Part shown: positions 12,740 to 20,842 of the stretch, piece by piece
How the letters are laid out: each line of letters starts with the position of its first letter
How positions within the stretch are numbered: the stretch's first letter is position 1
Assembly (NCBI RefSeq): GCF_030811855.1
Contig: NZ_JAUSRN010000004.1
Location: 248,001-312,000 of the forward strand
Length of the DNA: 64,000 bases
Direction: 5' to 3'
From: Variovorax paradoxus
Lineage (GTDB): Bacteria; Pseudomonadota; Gammaproteobacteria; Burkholderiales; Burkholderiaceae_C
Program-made: the position numbers and the translations under genes
Notes under the pieces: model-generated
Databases searched by the model: none
Seen by the model: only the letters and a program-made list of their open reading frames with translations
Told to the model about the DNA's origin: nothing

Positions 12740-14215
12740 ATGACAACCGACTCCGCTTCCCCCGCACTTTCTCCATCGCCAGAAGGCCTTGCCGTGCTCG
12801 AACAGCGGCTTGCCAAGGATCTGGAGTGCCTCGGCTGGCCCGCGCGCGCCTGGCTGCCCGTTTGCGAGCACGCGGGCCAGCCGGTGCTGGACGTGGCCAT
12901 CATCGGCGGCGGGCAGGCGGGCCTGGCGGCTGCCGCGGCCCTGGCGCAGCAAGGCATCCGGGCCGTGGTTTTCGACCGCTCGCCGGCGGGCAACGAAGGC
13001 CCGTGGGCGACCACGGCGCGCATGGAAACCCTGCGTTCCCCCAAGGAATTGACCGGGCCTGCGCTGGGCCTGCCCGCGCTGACCTTCCGCGCATGGTTCG
13101 AGGCCCAGTTCGGCGCCGAAGCCTGGGAGGCGATGGACAAGATTCCGCGCCTGCAGTGGATGGACTATCTGTCCTGGTACCGGCGCGTGATGAACGTGGA
13201 CGTGCGCAACGACACCGCCGTCACCGCGATTCGTCCGCTGCCCGATGCGGCGCTGGTGCGGCTGGATCTGCGCACGCCCACCGGAACGCAGCGCGTACTG
13301 GCGCGCCGCGTCGTTCTGGCCACAGGCCGCGACGGGCTTGGCGGCCCCGCCGTTCCCGCCTTCGTCAACGCGCTGCCGCGTTCGCAATGGGCGCACTCGT
13401 CTGACGCCATGGACTACGGCAAGCTCGCCGGGCTGCGCGTGGGCGTGATCGGCGCGGGGTCGTCGGCCATGGACAGCGCAGCCACCGCACTCGAATGCGG
13501 TGCGCACAGTGTCGAGCTGCTGATCCGCCGGCCCGACCTGCCGCGCGTCAACAAGGGCAAGGGTGCCGGCGTGCCGGGCCTGACGCAGGGCCATTACGAC
13601 CTGCCCGATGCGTTCAAATGGCGCATCCGCCACTACATCAACGTGGCCAACGTGCCGCCGCCGCATGGCAGCACGCTTCGCGTCTCGCGGTTCCCGAACG
13701 CGTTCTTCAACTTCGGCTGCCCCGTGCTCTCAATCGAGCCGCAGGGCACGTCGATGCGCGTGGCCACACCCAAGGGCGAGTTCGTGTTCGACTTCCTCAT
13801 TGTTTCGACTGGTTTCAAGGTCGACTGGAACAGCCGTCCCGAGTTCGACGTCATCGCACCGCACGTGCGCACGTGGAAGGACCGCTTCGTGCCGGCGCCC
13901 GGTGACGAAGACCAGGAGCTGGCCGATTCGCCCGATCTCGGGCCGGCGTTCGAATTCCAGCCGCGCGCGGCGGGCAAATGCCCGGGGCTCGACCGCATCC
14001 ATTGCTTCTGCTACCCCGCGGCGCTGTCGCACGGCACGGTGTCGGGCGACATTCCCGCCATCAGCGAAGGCGCCAGGCGGCTCGCAGGCGGCATGGCCAG
14101 CCTGTTCTACCGCGAAGACTTCGAGCATCACTTTGCCAACCTCGAGGCCTACAGCGAGCCCGAACTGTTCGGCGACGAATGGGTGCCCGCACCGCCGCCA
14201 GACGAACGGACCTGA
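12740..14215 (+). CDS. FAD/NAD(P)-dependent oxidoreductase, flavin monooxygenase-like
   Basis: The 491-residue protein has two Rossmann motifs: an FAD-binding GGGQAG (VAIIGGGQAGLAAAAALAQQ, about residues 53-73) and an NAD(P)-binding GAGSSAMDSA in the middle. This two-fold layout is that of class B flavin monooxygenases and related CzcO/IucD-like proteins. I placed the start at ATG 12740 (MTTDSASPALSPSPEG) because upstream in-frame sequence has no family resemblance. Two AhpD-like genes follow 27 bases downstream, probably in the same transcript. The substrate cannot be inferred from sequence. Confidence 0.85.
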   Translation: MTTDSASPALSPSPEGLAVLEQRLAKDLECLGWPARAWLPVCEHAGQPVLDVAIIGGGQAGLAAAAALAQQGIRAVVFDRSPAGNEGPWATTARMETLRSPKELTGPALGLPALTFRAWFEAQFGAEAWEAMDKIPRLQWMDYLSWYRRVMNVDVRNDTAVTAIRPLPDAALVRLDLRTPTGTQRVLARRVVLATGRDGLGGPAVPAFVNALPRSQWAHSSDAMDYGKLAGLRVGVIGAGSSAMDSAATALECGAHSVELLIRRPDLPRVNKGKGAGVPGLTQGHYDLPDAFKWRIRHYINVANVPPPHGSTLRVSRFPNAFFNFGCPVLSIEPQGTSMRVATPKGEFVFDFLIVSTGFKVDWNSRPEFDVIAPHVRTWKDRFVPAPGDEDQELADSPDLGPAFEFQPRAAGKCPGLDRIHCFCYPAALSHGTVSGDIPAISEGARRLAGGMASLFYREDFEHHFANLEAYSEPELFGDEWVPAPPPDERT

Positions 14216-14242
14216 ATTGCAGACCCTCATTTTTCGAAGCGC

Positions 14243-14764
14243 ATGACAACTTCCTACAACCCATCTCCTCCGCTCGACGTGATCGACGCCACGGTGCCCC
14301 TGGCGCCGAGCCAGGCCACCCGCACGCTGCGGCTGCAGCGCGACAAGGTCGTGGCGGCCACGCAGGGCAGCTACGACGCGATGTTTTCGCCCTCGGTCGA
14401 GGGCCTGTCCGTCGCCGAACGCCTGCTGGTCGCGCTGCACGCCTGCAGCGTCTCCAAAGCCGCGACGCTTGCCGCGCATTACCGCGAGCGCTTGCTGGCC
14501 GAGGGCGCGGACCGCGAGCTGGTCGCGGCCGTGGGAAGCGGCGCCCCGGTGGCGGATGCGCGGCTGCGCACGGTGCTGGCATTCACTGCCAGTCTGATCG
14601 AGCGTCCCATCGAGGGCGACAAGGCCTCGGTCGACGCGCTGGCCGAGGCGGGGCTTTCGACGCCCGCCATCGTCGCGCTGGGTCAGCTGATCGCCTTCTT
14701 GTCCTACCAGATCCGAGTGGTCGCGGGTCTGCAGGCGCTGGCCGCCGCGGAGGTATCGCCATGA
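14243..14764 (+). CDS. CMD/AhpD-like domain protein (resembles the Avi_7170 family)
   Basis: The 173-residue all-helical protein resembles carboxymuconolactone decarboxylase/AhpD-like proteins of the type named after Agrobacterium Avi_7170 (from memory of the family). The ACSVSKAATLAAHYRERLL segment occupies the position of the active-site helix, but the CxxC redox pair is absent, so peroxidase chemistry is doubtful. The stop overlaps the next gene's start by four bases (ATGA at 14761), so translation is coupled and the two may act as partners. It lies 27 bases after the flavoprotein gene. Confidence 0.75.
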   Translation: MTTSYNPSPPLDVIDATVPLAPSQATRTLRLQRDKVVAATQGSYDAMFSPSVEGLSVAERLLVALHACSVSKAATLAAHYRERLLAEGADRELVAAVGSGAPVADARLRTVLAFTASLIERPIEGDKASVDALAEAGLSTPAIVALGQLIAFLSYQIRVVAGLQALAAAEVSP

Positions 14765-15351
14765 CCACGCCAATCCGCATCAAGGGCTTCACCAACGAGG
14801 TGCTGAGCTGGAAGCCCTGGCTCGACCCAGTCGACGTCGGCACGGCCACGCCGGCCCAGCTGGCTGCGCTCGACGAAATGAGCCCGCAGGCGCGCACCTC
14901 GCCCTATTTCCTGGTGCTGGCGCACCAGCCCGAAATGCTGCTGCAGCGCTCGATCGCCTTCAACGCGATCATGTTCGCGCCGGGCGGCATGCCGCGGGCC
15001 GAACGCGAGCTGGGCGCCACGGTGGAGTCGCGCGTCAATGGCTGCGTGTACTGCGCCTCGGTGCATGCGCAACGCTTCGAGCAGCTTGCGAAGCGCAACG
15101 ACGTGATCTCCCAGGTGTTCGAGGAGCCGGCTTCCGCGGGCACCACGGCGCGCGAGAAAGTGATCGTCGAATTTTCGATTCGCCTCGGCGCCGAGCCCGG
15201 CAAGGTGTCGGCCGATGACGTCCGCATGCTGAAGGAAGTGGGCCTGGCCGAGCTCGAGATCCTCGACCTGATCCATTCGGTGGCACTCTTTGCCTGGGCC
15301 AACCGCCTGATGCTCAACCTGGGCGAGCCGGTCTTTCCGGCAGCCGCCTGA
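14761..15351 (+). CDS. AhpD-like alkylhydroperoxidase domain protein (resembles the Avi_7169 family)
   Basis: The 196-residue protein contains NGCVYCASVHA at about residue 98, the CxxCxxxH redox motif of AhpD-type peroxidases, which reduce organic hydroperoxides with a dithiol pair. It matches the protein that normally accompanies the preceding gene's family. The ATG at 14761 overlaps the previous stop. A longer upstream reading in this frame is only a shadow of the two upstream genes. It ends 10 bases before the convergent opine-dehydrogenase-like gene. Together with the flavoprotein, it suggests detoxification or oxidative metabolism of a small organic substrate. Confidence 0.85.
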   Translation: MTTPIRIKGFTNEVLSWKPWLDPVDVGTATPAQLAALDEMSPQARTSPYFLVLAHQPEMLLQRSIAFNAIMFAPGGMPRAERELGATVESRVNGCVYCASVHAQRFEQLAKRNDVISQVFEEPASAGTTAREKVIVEFSIRLGAEPGKVSADDVRMLKEVGLAELEILDLIHSVALFAWANRLMLNLGEPVFPAAA

Positions 15352-15360
15352 GCCTCGACG

Positions 15361-16437
15361 TCACAGGCGGGCGAGCAGCCCGGCGATTGTTTCATTCGCC
15401 AGGCCGAGCGGCGCCAGCAGGTCGTTCTGCTCCCGGTAGTCGATGCCGTTGACCAGCGAGGCGGCATCCACGATGGTGCGCGTCGCGGGCGTCGGCACGC
15501 CGGCGATCAACCCCAGCGCTTCCACGAAGGCGAGACCGTAGGGCATGTCCTCGGACACAAAGCGGGTGTCGGTGCTCACCGGACCGGGTGGGCCGCCGCG
15601 CTTCGCATGCAGTTCGGCCGCAATGTCTTCGAGCCGCGTCGACGTGGTGCCAAAGGAGCGCGCAAAGTGCTCCTCGATCGGCCCGAGTTCAATGCCAAAG
15701 GCTTGAGCCACGGCGCGCCGTTCCAGGTCCAGCGCCTCGATTGCGCGGGATACCCCGGGCGTCATGCAGTGGTACTGCGGCCAGTTTTCGGCGCGTTCGA
15801 TGCGGGTCCAGTTGAAGACCGCCAGCGGGCCGTGGGACTGCGGGTTGACGTTGGCCAAGGCACTGGCGAGCGTGTTGTCCTGCGCGAAGAAACTGCCGCC
15901 GAACAGCGCGGTGCACAGATCGAGCACTTTCGCAATGTCGGCGCTCGGCAGGGCGGATACGCCGACCGCCTTGCGCCGTGTCATCACCCGCACCTGCGTG
16001 GCCGACTCGCGGCGCGCGGTCAGCACCGTCGTGCCAAAGCTCGCAACCGCGATCCGCAGGCCTGCGTGCCGTGCGTTTTCGTAAAGATAGAGCGACGACA
16101 GCGAAGCCATCGAGCTGACGATCACCGCCTGCCCATCACGCAGACAGGGCAAAAGTGCATCCATCACGCGCCGGTGGCCGTTGACGGGCAGCGCGAGCAG
16201 CAGCACGTCCGAGGCATGGCAAAGCTGCGCCGCGTCGTCGGCCACTTCGACCGTGACGCTGCGTGGCAGCACGCCGCTCGCTTCAAGCGGCTGCGTGCGC
16301 AACGCCTCGGCACCCTGGCCGCCGGGCGACCAGAGCGTGACGCTATGGTCCATTTGCCGCAGCCACGCCGCGCTGCCCAGGGCAATGGCCCCGGTACCCG
16401 CGATGCCGACCCGATACAGGCCGCCCGCCACCGTCAT
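15361..16437 (-). CDS. NAD/NADP octopine/nopaline (opine) dehydrogenase family protein
   Basis: The 358-residue protein has an N-terminal Rossmann fold, VGIAGTGAIALGSAAW (from about residue 10), and a C-terminal helical domain with NVNPQSHGPLAVFNWTRIE, as in opine dehydrogenases. These reversibly condense an amino acid with a keto acid using NAD(P)H. The ATG at 16437 (MTVAGGLYRVGIAG) is chosen because it places the Rossmann fold at the usual distance; upstream in-frame sequence is repeat-derived. It lies downstream of the Bug receptor gene on the same strand, so import and oxidation of the same compound is plausible but unproven. Confidence 0.82.
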   Translation of the reverse strand: MTVAGGLYRVGIAGTGAIALGSAAWLRQMDHSVTLWSPGGQGAEALRTQPLEASGVLPRSVTVEVADDAAQLCHASDVLLLALPVNGHRRVMDALLPCLRDGQAVIVSSMASLSSLYLYENARHAGLRIAVASFGTTVLTARRESATQVRVMTRRKAVGVSALPSADIAKVLDLCTALFGGSFFAQDNTLASALANVNPQSHGPLAVFNWTRIERAENWPQYHCMTPGVSRAIEALDLERRAVAQAFGIELGPIEEHFARSFGTTSTRLEDIAAELHAKRGGPPGPVSTDTRFVSEDMPYGLAFVEALGLIAGVPTPATRTIVDAASLVNGIDYREQNDLLAPLGLANETIAGLLARL

Positions 16438-16516
16438 CCTGCGGGCCCCCTTCGCGAACACCGCGGAACCGGCTCTGCCGGGCCGCCGGTGTTGCCCCCG
16501 GTGAGGGGGAGGGAGA

Positions 16517-16549
16517 AGCGACACAAAGTGCGCGAAGCCTGGGGGAGAG
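16517..16549 (-). repeat. Direct repeat copy 1, downstream of the Bug receptor gene
   Basis: This 33-base unit contains GCGACACAAAGTGCGCGAAG followed by CCTGGGGG. It is about 80% identical, in the same orientation, to 17558-17590 on the other side of the Bug gene. It follows a G/C-rich partial palindrome at 16494-16515 (CCCCCGGTGAGGGGG) that resembles the REP-type arms elsewhere in the window. Confidence 0.6.
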
Positions 16550-16554
16550 CCACG

Positions 16555-17529
16555 TCAATCAACTTTGATCCCGCCCTGCTTGATCACCTTGGCCCAGCGC
16601 TGGCTGTCTTCCGTGATCACCTTGCCCAGCGCCGCGCCGCCGCCACAGGTGTTCACCGCCCCAAGCTGCGCAAAGCGCTGTTTGGTTTCGGGCAGGTTGC
16701 ACACCTCGACCAGCGCCGCGGAAAGCTTCTCCACGATGGCTGCCGGCATGCGTGCGGGCGCCATCACGCCGACCCACACCGGCACGTCCATACCCTTGAG
16801 GCCGGCCGCATCGGCGACCGTGGGCGGCGTGCCGAGGCTGGGCAGGGCGGCGCGCGAGAAGGTGCCGAGCACCCGGGCCTTGCCGCTCGCGACCATCGGC
16901 TCGATGGAGGCGGCGCTGGTAACGATCAGGGCCACCTGGCCGCCCAGCAGGTCGGTCAGGGCAGGTGCCGCCCCGCGGTAGGGCACGTGCAGCAGGTCCA
17001 CGCCGGCCGCCTGGGCCAGCAGCGCGCCCGTGAGATGCGACACCGTGCCGTTTCCCGTGGAGGCATAGGTCACCTGCCCGGGCTTGGCCTTGGCGTCGCG
17101 CAGCACGTCGGCCAGGGTCTTGTAGGGACTTTCGGTGCGCACGGCGATCGTCATGGGCGTGTCGCCGACCAGGGCCACCGGCGCCAAGTCGTGTGCGGGG
17201 TCGTAGGGCAGCTTGGCTTGCAGATGGGGCGCGATGGTGATGGCGCCACCCGTGGCCAGCAGCACGGTGGCGCCGTCGGTCGCCTTGGCCACGGCATCGG
17301 CCGCCACGATGCCGCCTGCGCCCGCCTTGTTGTCCACGATCACCGTGCCGCCGAGTTTCTCGGTGAGCTTCGCGCCCAGGTAGCGGGCGATCACGTCCTG
17401 CGCCCCGCCGGCGGCAAAGGGCACGACGATACGCAACGGTTTGTCGTTCGCCTGCTGCGCCCTAAGGGGCGTGGCAGTGGCAAGACAGGCCGCGAGGCCC
17501 AGGGCAAGGTGTTTCCAGAGCAATTTCAT
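16555..17529 (-). CDS. Bug-family (TctC-like) tripartite tricarboxylate transporter receptor
   Basis: The 324-residue periplasmic solute-binding protein has a Sec signal peptide (MKLLWKHLALGLAACLATAT, cleavage near ALRAQQ). The mature part begins KPLRIVVPFAAGGAQDVIAR, the Bug signature for carboxylate recognition, and contains TYASTGNGTVSHLTGALLA. Bug receptors are massively expanded in Burkholderiales and often lack adjacent permease genes, as here. Its neighbour is an opine-dehydrogenase-like gene on the same strand. Short direct repeats flank the gene. The ligand is not predictable from sequence. Confidence 0.92.
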   Translation of the reverse strand: MKLLWKHLALGLAACLATATPLRAQQANDKPLRIVVPFAAGGAQDVIARYLGAKLTEKLGGTVIVDNKAGAGGIVAADAVAKATDGATVLLATGGAITIAPHLQAKLPYDPAHDLAPVALVGDTPMTIAVRTESPYKTLADVLRDAKAKPGQVTYASTGNGTVSHLTGALLAQAAGVDLLHVPYRGAAPALTDLLGGQVALIVTSAASIEPMVASGKARVLGTFSRAALPSLGTPPTVADAAGLKGMDVPVWVGVMAPARMPAAIVEKLSAALVEVCNLPETKQRFAQLGAVNTCGGGAALGKVITEDSQRWAKVIKQGGIKVD

Positions 17530-17557
17530 GGCGTTTTTCCATCGGCGTCACTCGGCA

Positions 17558-17590
17558 GGCGACACGAACTGCGCGAAGACTGGGGGCAAG
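17558..17590 (-). repeat. Direct repeat copy 2, upstream of the Bug receptor gene
   Basis: This 33-base unit contains GCGACACGAACTGCGCGAAG followed by ACTGGGGG and differs from 16517-16549 at about six positions. It lies between the divergent Bug and leuS starts, just upstream of a candidate leuS -10 box. Confidence 0.6.
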
Positions 17591-17603
17591 TCTAGTCCGG
17601 CGC

Positions 17604-17609
17604 GATAAT
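17604..17609 (+). promoter_or_regulatory. Candidate -10 box for leuS
   Basis: GATAAT (5/6 match to TATAAT) lies 43 bases upstream of the leuS ATG. No convincing -35 box is visible, which is common in this genome, so the call rests on the hexamer and position only. Confidence 0.35.
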
Positions 17610-17652
17610 CCGCCTTCCCCGGCCGCTCCGAGCCGGGCTCTGCCGAACCGTC

Positions 17653-20283
17653 ATGAACCCCAGCTACAAACCCAGCGACGTCGAGTCCGCTGCCCAGGCG
17701 CAATGGAGCGCCGCCGATGCCTACCGCGTCACCGAGGACGCGAGCCGCAAGAAGTACTACGCCTGCTCGATGCTGCCGTACCCCAGCGGCAAGCTGCACA
17801 TGGGACATGTGCGCAACTACACCATCAACGACATGCTCACGCGCTACCTGCGCATGAGTGGCTACAACGTGCTCATGCCCATGGGCTGGGACGCCTTCGG
17901 CCTGCCGGCAGAGAACGCGGCGCTCAAGAACGGCGTTCCTCCGGCCAAGTGGACCTACGAGAACATCGACTACATGCGCGGTCAGCTCCAGGCCATGGGC
18001 CTGGCGATCGACTGGAGCCGCGAGATCGCCACCTGCGATCCCTCGTACTACAAGTGGAACCAGTGGCTGTTCCTGAAGATGCTCGAAAAGGGCATTGCCT
18101 ACCGCAAGACCCAGGTGGTGAACTGGGACCCGGTCGACCAGACCGTGCTGGCCAACGAGCAGGTGATCGACGGCAAGGGCTGGCGCACCGGCGCCACGGT
18201 CGAGCGCCGCGAGATCCCCGGCTACTACCTGAAGATCAGCGACTACGCCGAAGAGCTGCTCGAGCACACCCAGCACAAGCTGCCGGGGTGGCCCGAGCGC
18301 GTCAAGCTGATGCAGGAGAACTGGATTGGCAAGAGCGAAGGCGTGCGCTTCGCCTTCACGCATGAGATCAAGGACGCGAGCGGCAAGCTGATCCAGGACG
18401 GCCGCATGTACGTGTTCACCACGCGCGCCGACACCATCATGGGCGTCACCTTCTGCGCCGTGGCGCCCGAGCATCCGCTGGCCGCACATGCCGCCACGCT
18501 CGATCCGAAGGTCGCGGCCTTCATCGAGGAGTGCAAGGCCGGCGGCACCACCGAGGCCGAGCTCGCCACGCAGGAGAAGAAGGGCGTGCCCACGGGCCTG
18601 ACCGTGACGCATCCGATCACCGACGAACAGGTGCCGGTGTGGGTGGGCAACTACGTGCTCATCAACTATGGCGACGGCGCCGTGATGGGCGTGCCCGCGC
18701 ACGACGAGCGCGACTTCGCCTTTGCCAACAAGTACGGCATCGAGATCATCCAGGTGGTGCTGGTCGACGACGAGCCGCACTTCGACTATCACAAGTGGCA
18801 GGACTGGTACGGCGACAAGCAGCGCGGGGTGACCATCAACTCCGACAACTTCAGCGGCATGACCTACAGGGAGGCCGTGGCCGCCGTGGCGCATGCACTG
18901 AGCCAGAGGGGTTTGGGCGAGATGCAGACCACCTGGCGCCTGCGCGACTGGGGCGTGAGCCGCCAGCGCTACTGGGGCACGCCGATCCCGATCATCCATT
19001 GCGACGAACACGGCGCGGTGCCGGTCCCCGAGAAGGACCTGCCCGTGGTGCTCCCGACCGACTGCGTGCCCGACGGCTCGGGCAATCCGCTCGCCAAGCA
19101 CGAAGGCTTTCACGCCGGCGTGGTGTGCCCCGTGTGCGGCAAGGCCGCGCGGCGCGAGACCGACACGATGGACACCTTTGTCGATTCGTCCTGGTACTTC
19201 ATGCGCTACTGCGATCCGAAGAACGACCAGGCCATGGTCGCCGAGGGCGCCGACTACTGGATGCCGATGGACCAGTACATCGGCGGCATCGAGCACGCGA
19301 TTCTTCACCTGCTGTATGCGCGCTTCTGGACCAAGGTGATGCGCGACCTGGGCCTCGTGAAAGCCGACGAGCCGTTCAGCAAGCTGCTCACGCAGGGCAT
19401 GGTGCTCAACCACATCTTCTACAAGCGCAACGAGAAGGGCGGCAAAGACTACTTCCCGCCCTCGGAAGTGACACCCGCGCTCGATGCGCAAGGCCGCATC
19501 ACAGGCGGCACCACTGCCGATGGCATCAAGGTCGAGTACGGCGGCGTCGGCAAGATGGGCAAGAGCGAGCGCAACGGCGTCGACCCGCAGGACCTGATCG
19601 AAAAGTACGGCGCCGACACCGCGCGCCTGTACACCATGTTCACCGCGCCGCCCGAAGCCACGCTCGAGTGGAACGACGCGGCCGTCGAAGGCAGCTATCG
19701 CTTCCTGCGCCGGGTCTGGAACTTCGGCGTCGCTCAATCCGACGTGCAGCCCGCGGCAATCAAGGGTCAGTCCTTCGGCAAGGCCGCCCAGGCGCTGCGC
19801 CGTGAAGTGCATACCGTGCTGCGCCAGGTGGATTACGACTACCAGCGCATGCAATACAACACGGTGGTGTCGGGCGCGATGAAGCTGCTCAACGCACTCG
19901 AAGGCTTCAAGCCTGACGGCAGTTCTTCCGACGCCGCCGCGCTGCGCGAAGGCTTGGGCATCCTGCTGCGCTGCCTCTATCCCGCCACGCCGCACATCGC
20001 CTACCAGCTCTGGCAGCAGCTCGGCTACGACAAGGAGTTGGGCAATCTGCTCGATGCACCCTGGCCGGTGGTCGACGTCGGCGCGCTCGAGCAGGACGAG
20101 ATCGAACTCATGCTCCAGGTCAATGGCAGGCTGCGCGGCGCGCTGCGCGTGCCGGCAGGCGCCTCCAAGGCCGAGATCGAGGAACTCGCGCTGTCGTGCG
20201 ACGACTTCGTCAAGTTCGCCGAAGGTGCGCCGCCCAAGCGCGTCATCGTGGTTCCCGGGCGCCTGGTCAACGTGGTCATTTGA
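17653..20283 (+). CDS. leuS: Leucyl-tRNA synthetase
   Basis: This 876-residue class Ia synthetase charges tRNA-Leu. The HIGH motif is present as HMGH in [20 protein letters not shown]. The CP1 editing domain is present ([11 protein letters not shown], then [12 protein letters not shown]). The KMSKS loop reads KMGKS (residues 634-638) followed by [10 protein letters not shown]-terminal domain ending in [14 protein letters not shown] is as expected. Length is close to E. coli LeuRS (860). It starts the leuS-lptE-holA operon. No Shine-Dalgarno motif is obvious before the ATG. Confidence 0.98.
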   Translation: MNPSYKPSDVESAAQAQWSAADAYRVTEDASRKKYYACSMLPYPSGKLHMGHVRNYTINDMLTRYLRMSGYNVLMPMGWDAFGLPAENAALKNGVPPAKWTYENIDYMRGQLQAMGLAIDWSREIATCDPSYYKWNQWLFLKMLEKGIAYRKTQVVNWDPVDQTVLANEQVIDGKGWRTGATVERREIPGYYLKISDYAEELLEHTQHKLPGWPERVKLMQENWIGKSEGVRFAFTHEIKDASGKLIQDGRMYVFTTRADTIMGVTFCAVAPEHPLAAHAATLDPKVAAFIEECKAGGTTEAELATQEKKGVPTGLTVTHPITDEQVPVWVGNYVLINYGDGAVMGVPAHDERDFAFANKYGIEIIQVVLVDDEPHFDYHKWQDWYGDKQRGVTINSDNFSGMTYREAVAAVAHALSQRGLGEMQTTWRLRDWGVSRQRYWGTPIPIIHCDEHGAVPVPEKDLPVVLPTDCVPDGSGNPLAKHEGFHAGVVCPVCGKAARRETDTMDTFVDSSWYFMRYCDPKNDQAMVAEGADYWMPMDQYIGGIEHAILHLLYARFWTKVMRDLGLVKADEPFSKLLTQGMVLNHIFYKRNEKGGKDYFPPSEVTPALDAQGRITGGTTADGIKVEYGGVGKMGKSERNGVDPQDLIEKYGADTARLYTMFTAPPEATLEWNDAAVEGSYRFLRRVWNFGVAQSDVQPAAIKGQSFGKAAQALRREVHTVLRQVDYDYQRMQYNTVVSGAMKLLNALEGFKPDGSSSDAAALREGLGILLRCLYPATPHIAYQLWQQLGYDKELGNLLDAPWPVVDVGALEQDEIELMLQVNGRLRGALRVPAGASKAEIEELALSCDDFVKFAEGAPPKRVIVVPGRLVNVVI

Positions 20284-20297
20284 AAAACGACAGAAGC

Positions 20298-20822
20298 ATG
20301 AACAATCGCAACGCCTCGCTGCTGCCGCGCCGCAGCTTTCTCATGGGTGTCGCCGCGGCGGGCGCCAGTCTCGGCCTGGCCGGCTGCGGCTTCGAACTGC
20401 GCAAGGCGCCTGTGTTTGCGTTCAAGACGCTGTCGGTATCGGGCAATTCGGAACTGATCAACCGGCTGCGGCGCGAAATGCGCGCCGCGGGTACCGTCAC
20501 GCTGGTGCCGGCCGCCGAGGCGCAGACCGCCGACGCGATCCTCGAGATCCTGGGCGAGAACCGCGACCGCTTCGTGATCTCGACCAATTCCTCGGGCCTG
20601 CTGCGCGAGCTGCAGCTGCAATTGCGCGTCCGCTTCAGCCTGCGCACGCCGGGCGGCAAGGTGCTGCTGGCGCCCACTGAGGTTTCGCAGACGCGCGACC
20701 TGAGCTTCAACGAAACCAACGCGCTCGCCAAGGAAGGCGAGGCCGAGCTGTTGTACCGCGACATGCAGGCCGACATCGCGCAGCAGCTGATGCGCCGCCT
20801 GGCGGCCGTCAAGGAACTCTAA
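20298..20822 (+). CDS. lptE: LPS assembly lipoprotein LptE
   Basis: The 174-residue outer-membrane lipoprotein plugs the LptD barrel in lipopolysaccharide export. A signal peptide ends in the lipobox LAGC (Cys30), followed by GFELRKAPVFAFKTLSVSG, the typical LptE N-terminus. The start ATG at 20298 lies 14 bases after leuS. The leuS-lptE-holA order is conserved in proteobacteria. The signal peptide contains a twin arginine (LPRRSFLMG), unusual for a lipoprotein of the Sec pathway. The protein is short but within family range. Confidence 0.92.
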   Translation: MNNRNASLLPRRSFLMGVAAAGASLGLAGCGFELRKAPVFAFKTLSVSGNSELINRLRREMRAAGTVTLVPAAEAQTADAILEILGENRDRFVISTNSSGLLRELQLQLRVRFSLRTPGGKVLLAPTEVSQTRDLSFNETNALAKEGEAELLYRDMQADIAQQLMRRLAAVKEL

Positions 20823-20842
20823 GCCGAGGCCCCTGCCCTGCG

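Noticed and set aside
13978..15351. A longer reading frame extending the AhpD-like gene upstream across two other genes
   Set aside because: The part before 14761 is a shadow of the flavoprotein and first AhpD-like gene. The ATG at 14761 overlaps the preceding stop and restores the family N-terminus.
16555..17529. Bug receptor gene as an insertion sequence or transposon
   Set aside because: The flanking repeats are direct, short and imperfect, and no transposase or terminal inverted repeats are present. It is a normal Bug gene beside interspersed repeats.
17548..19995. An 815-codon open reading frame on the minus strand opposite leuS
   Set aside because: It is a shadow of leuS on the opposite strand: codon bias of high-GC genes keeps the complement open. 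No family motif, start site or upstream signal supports it.
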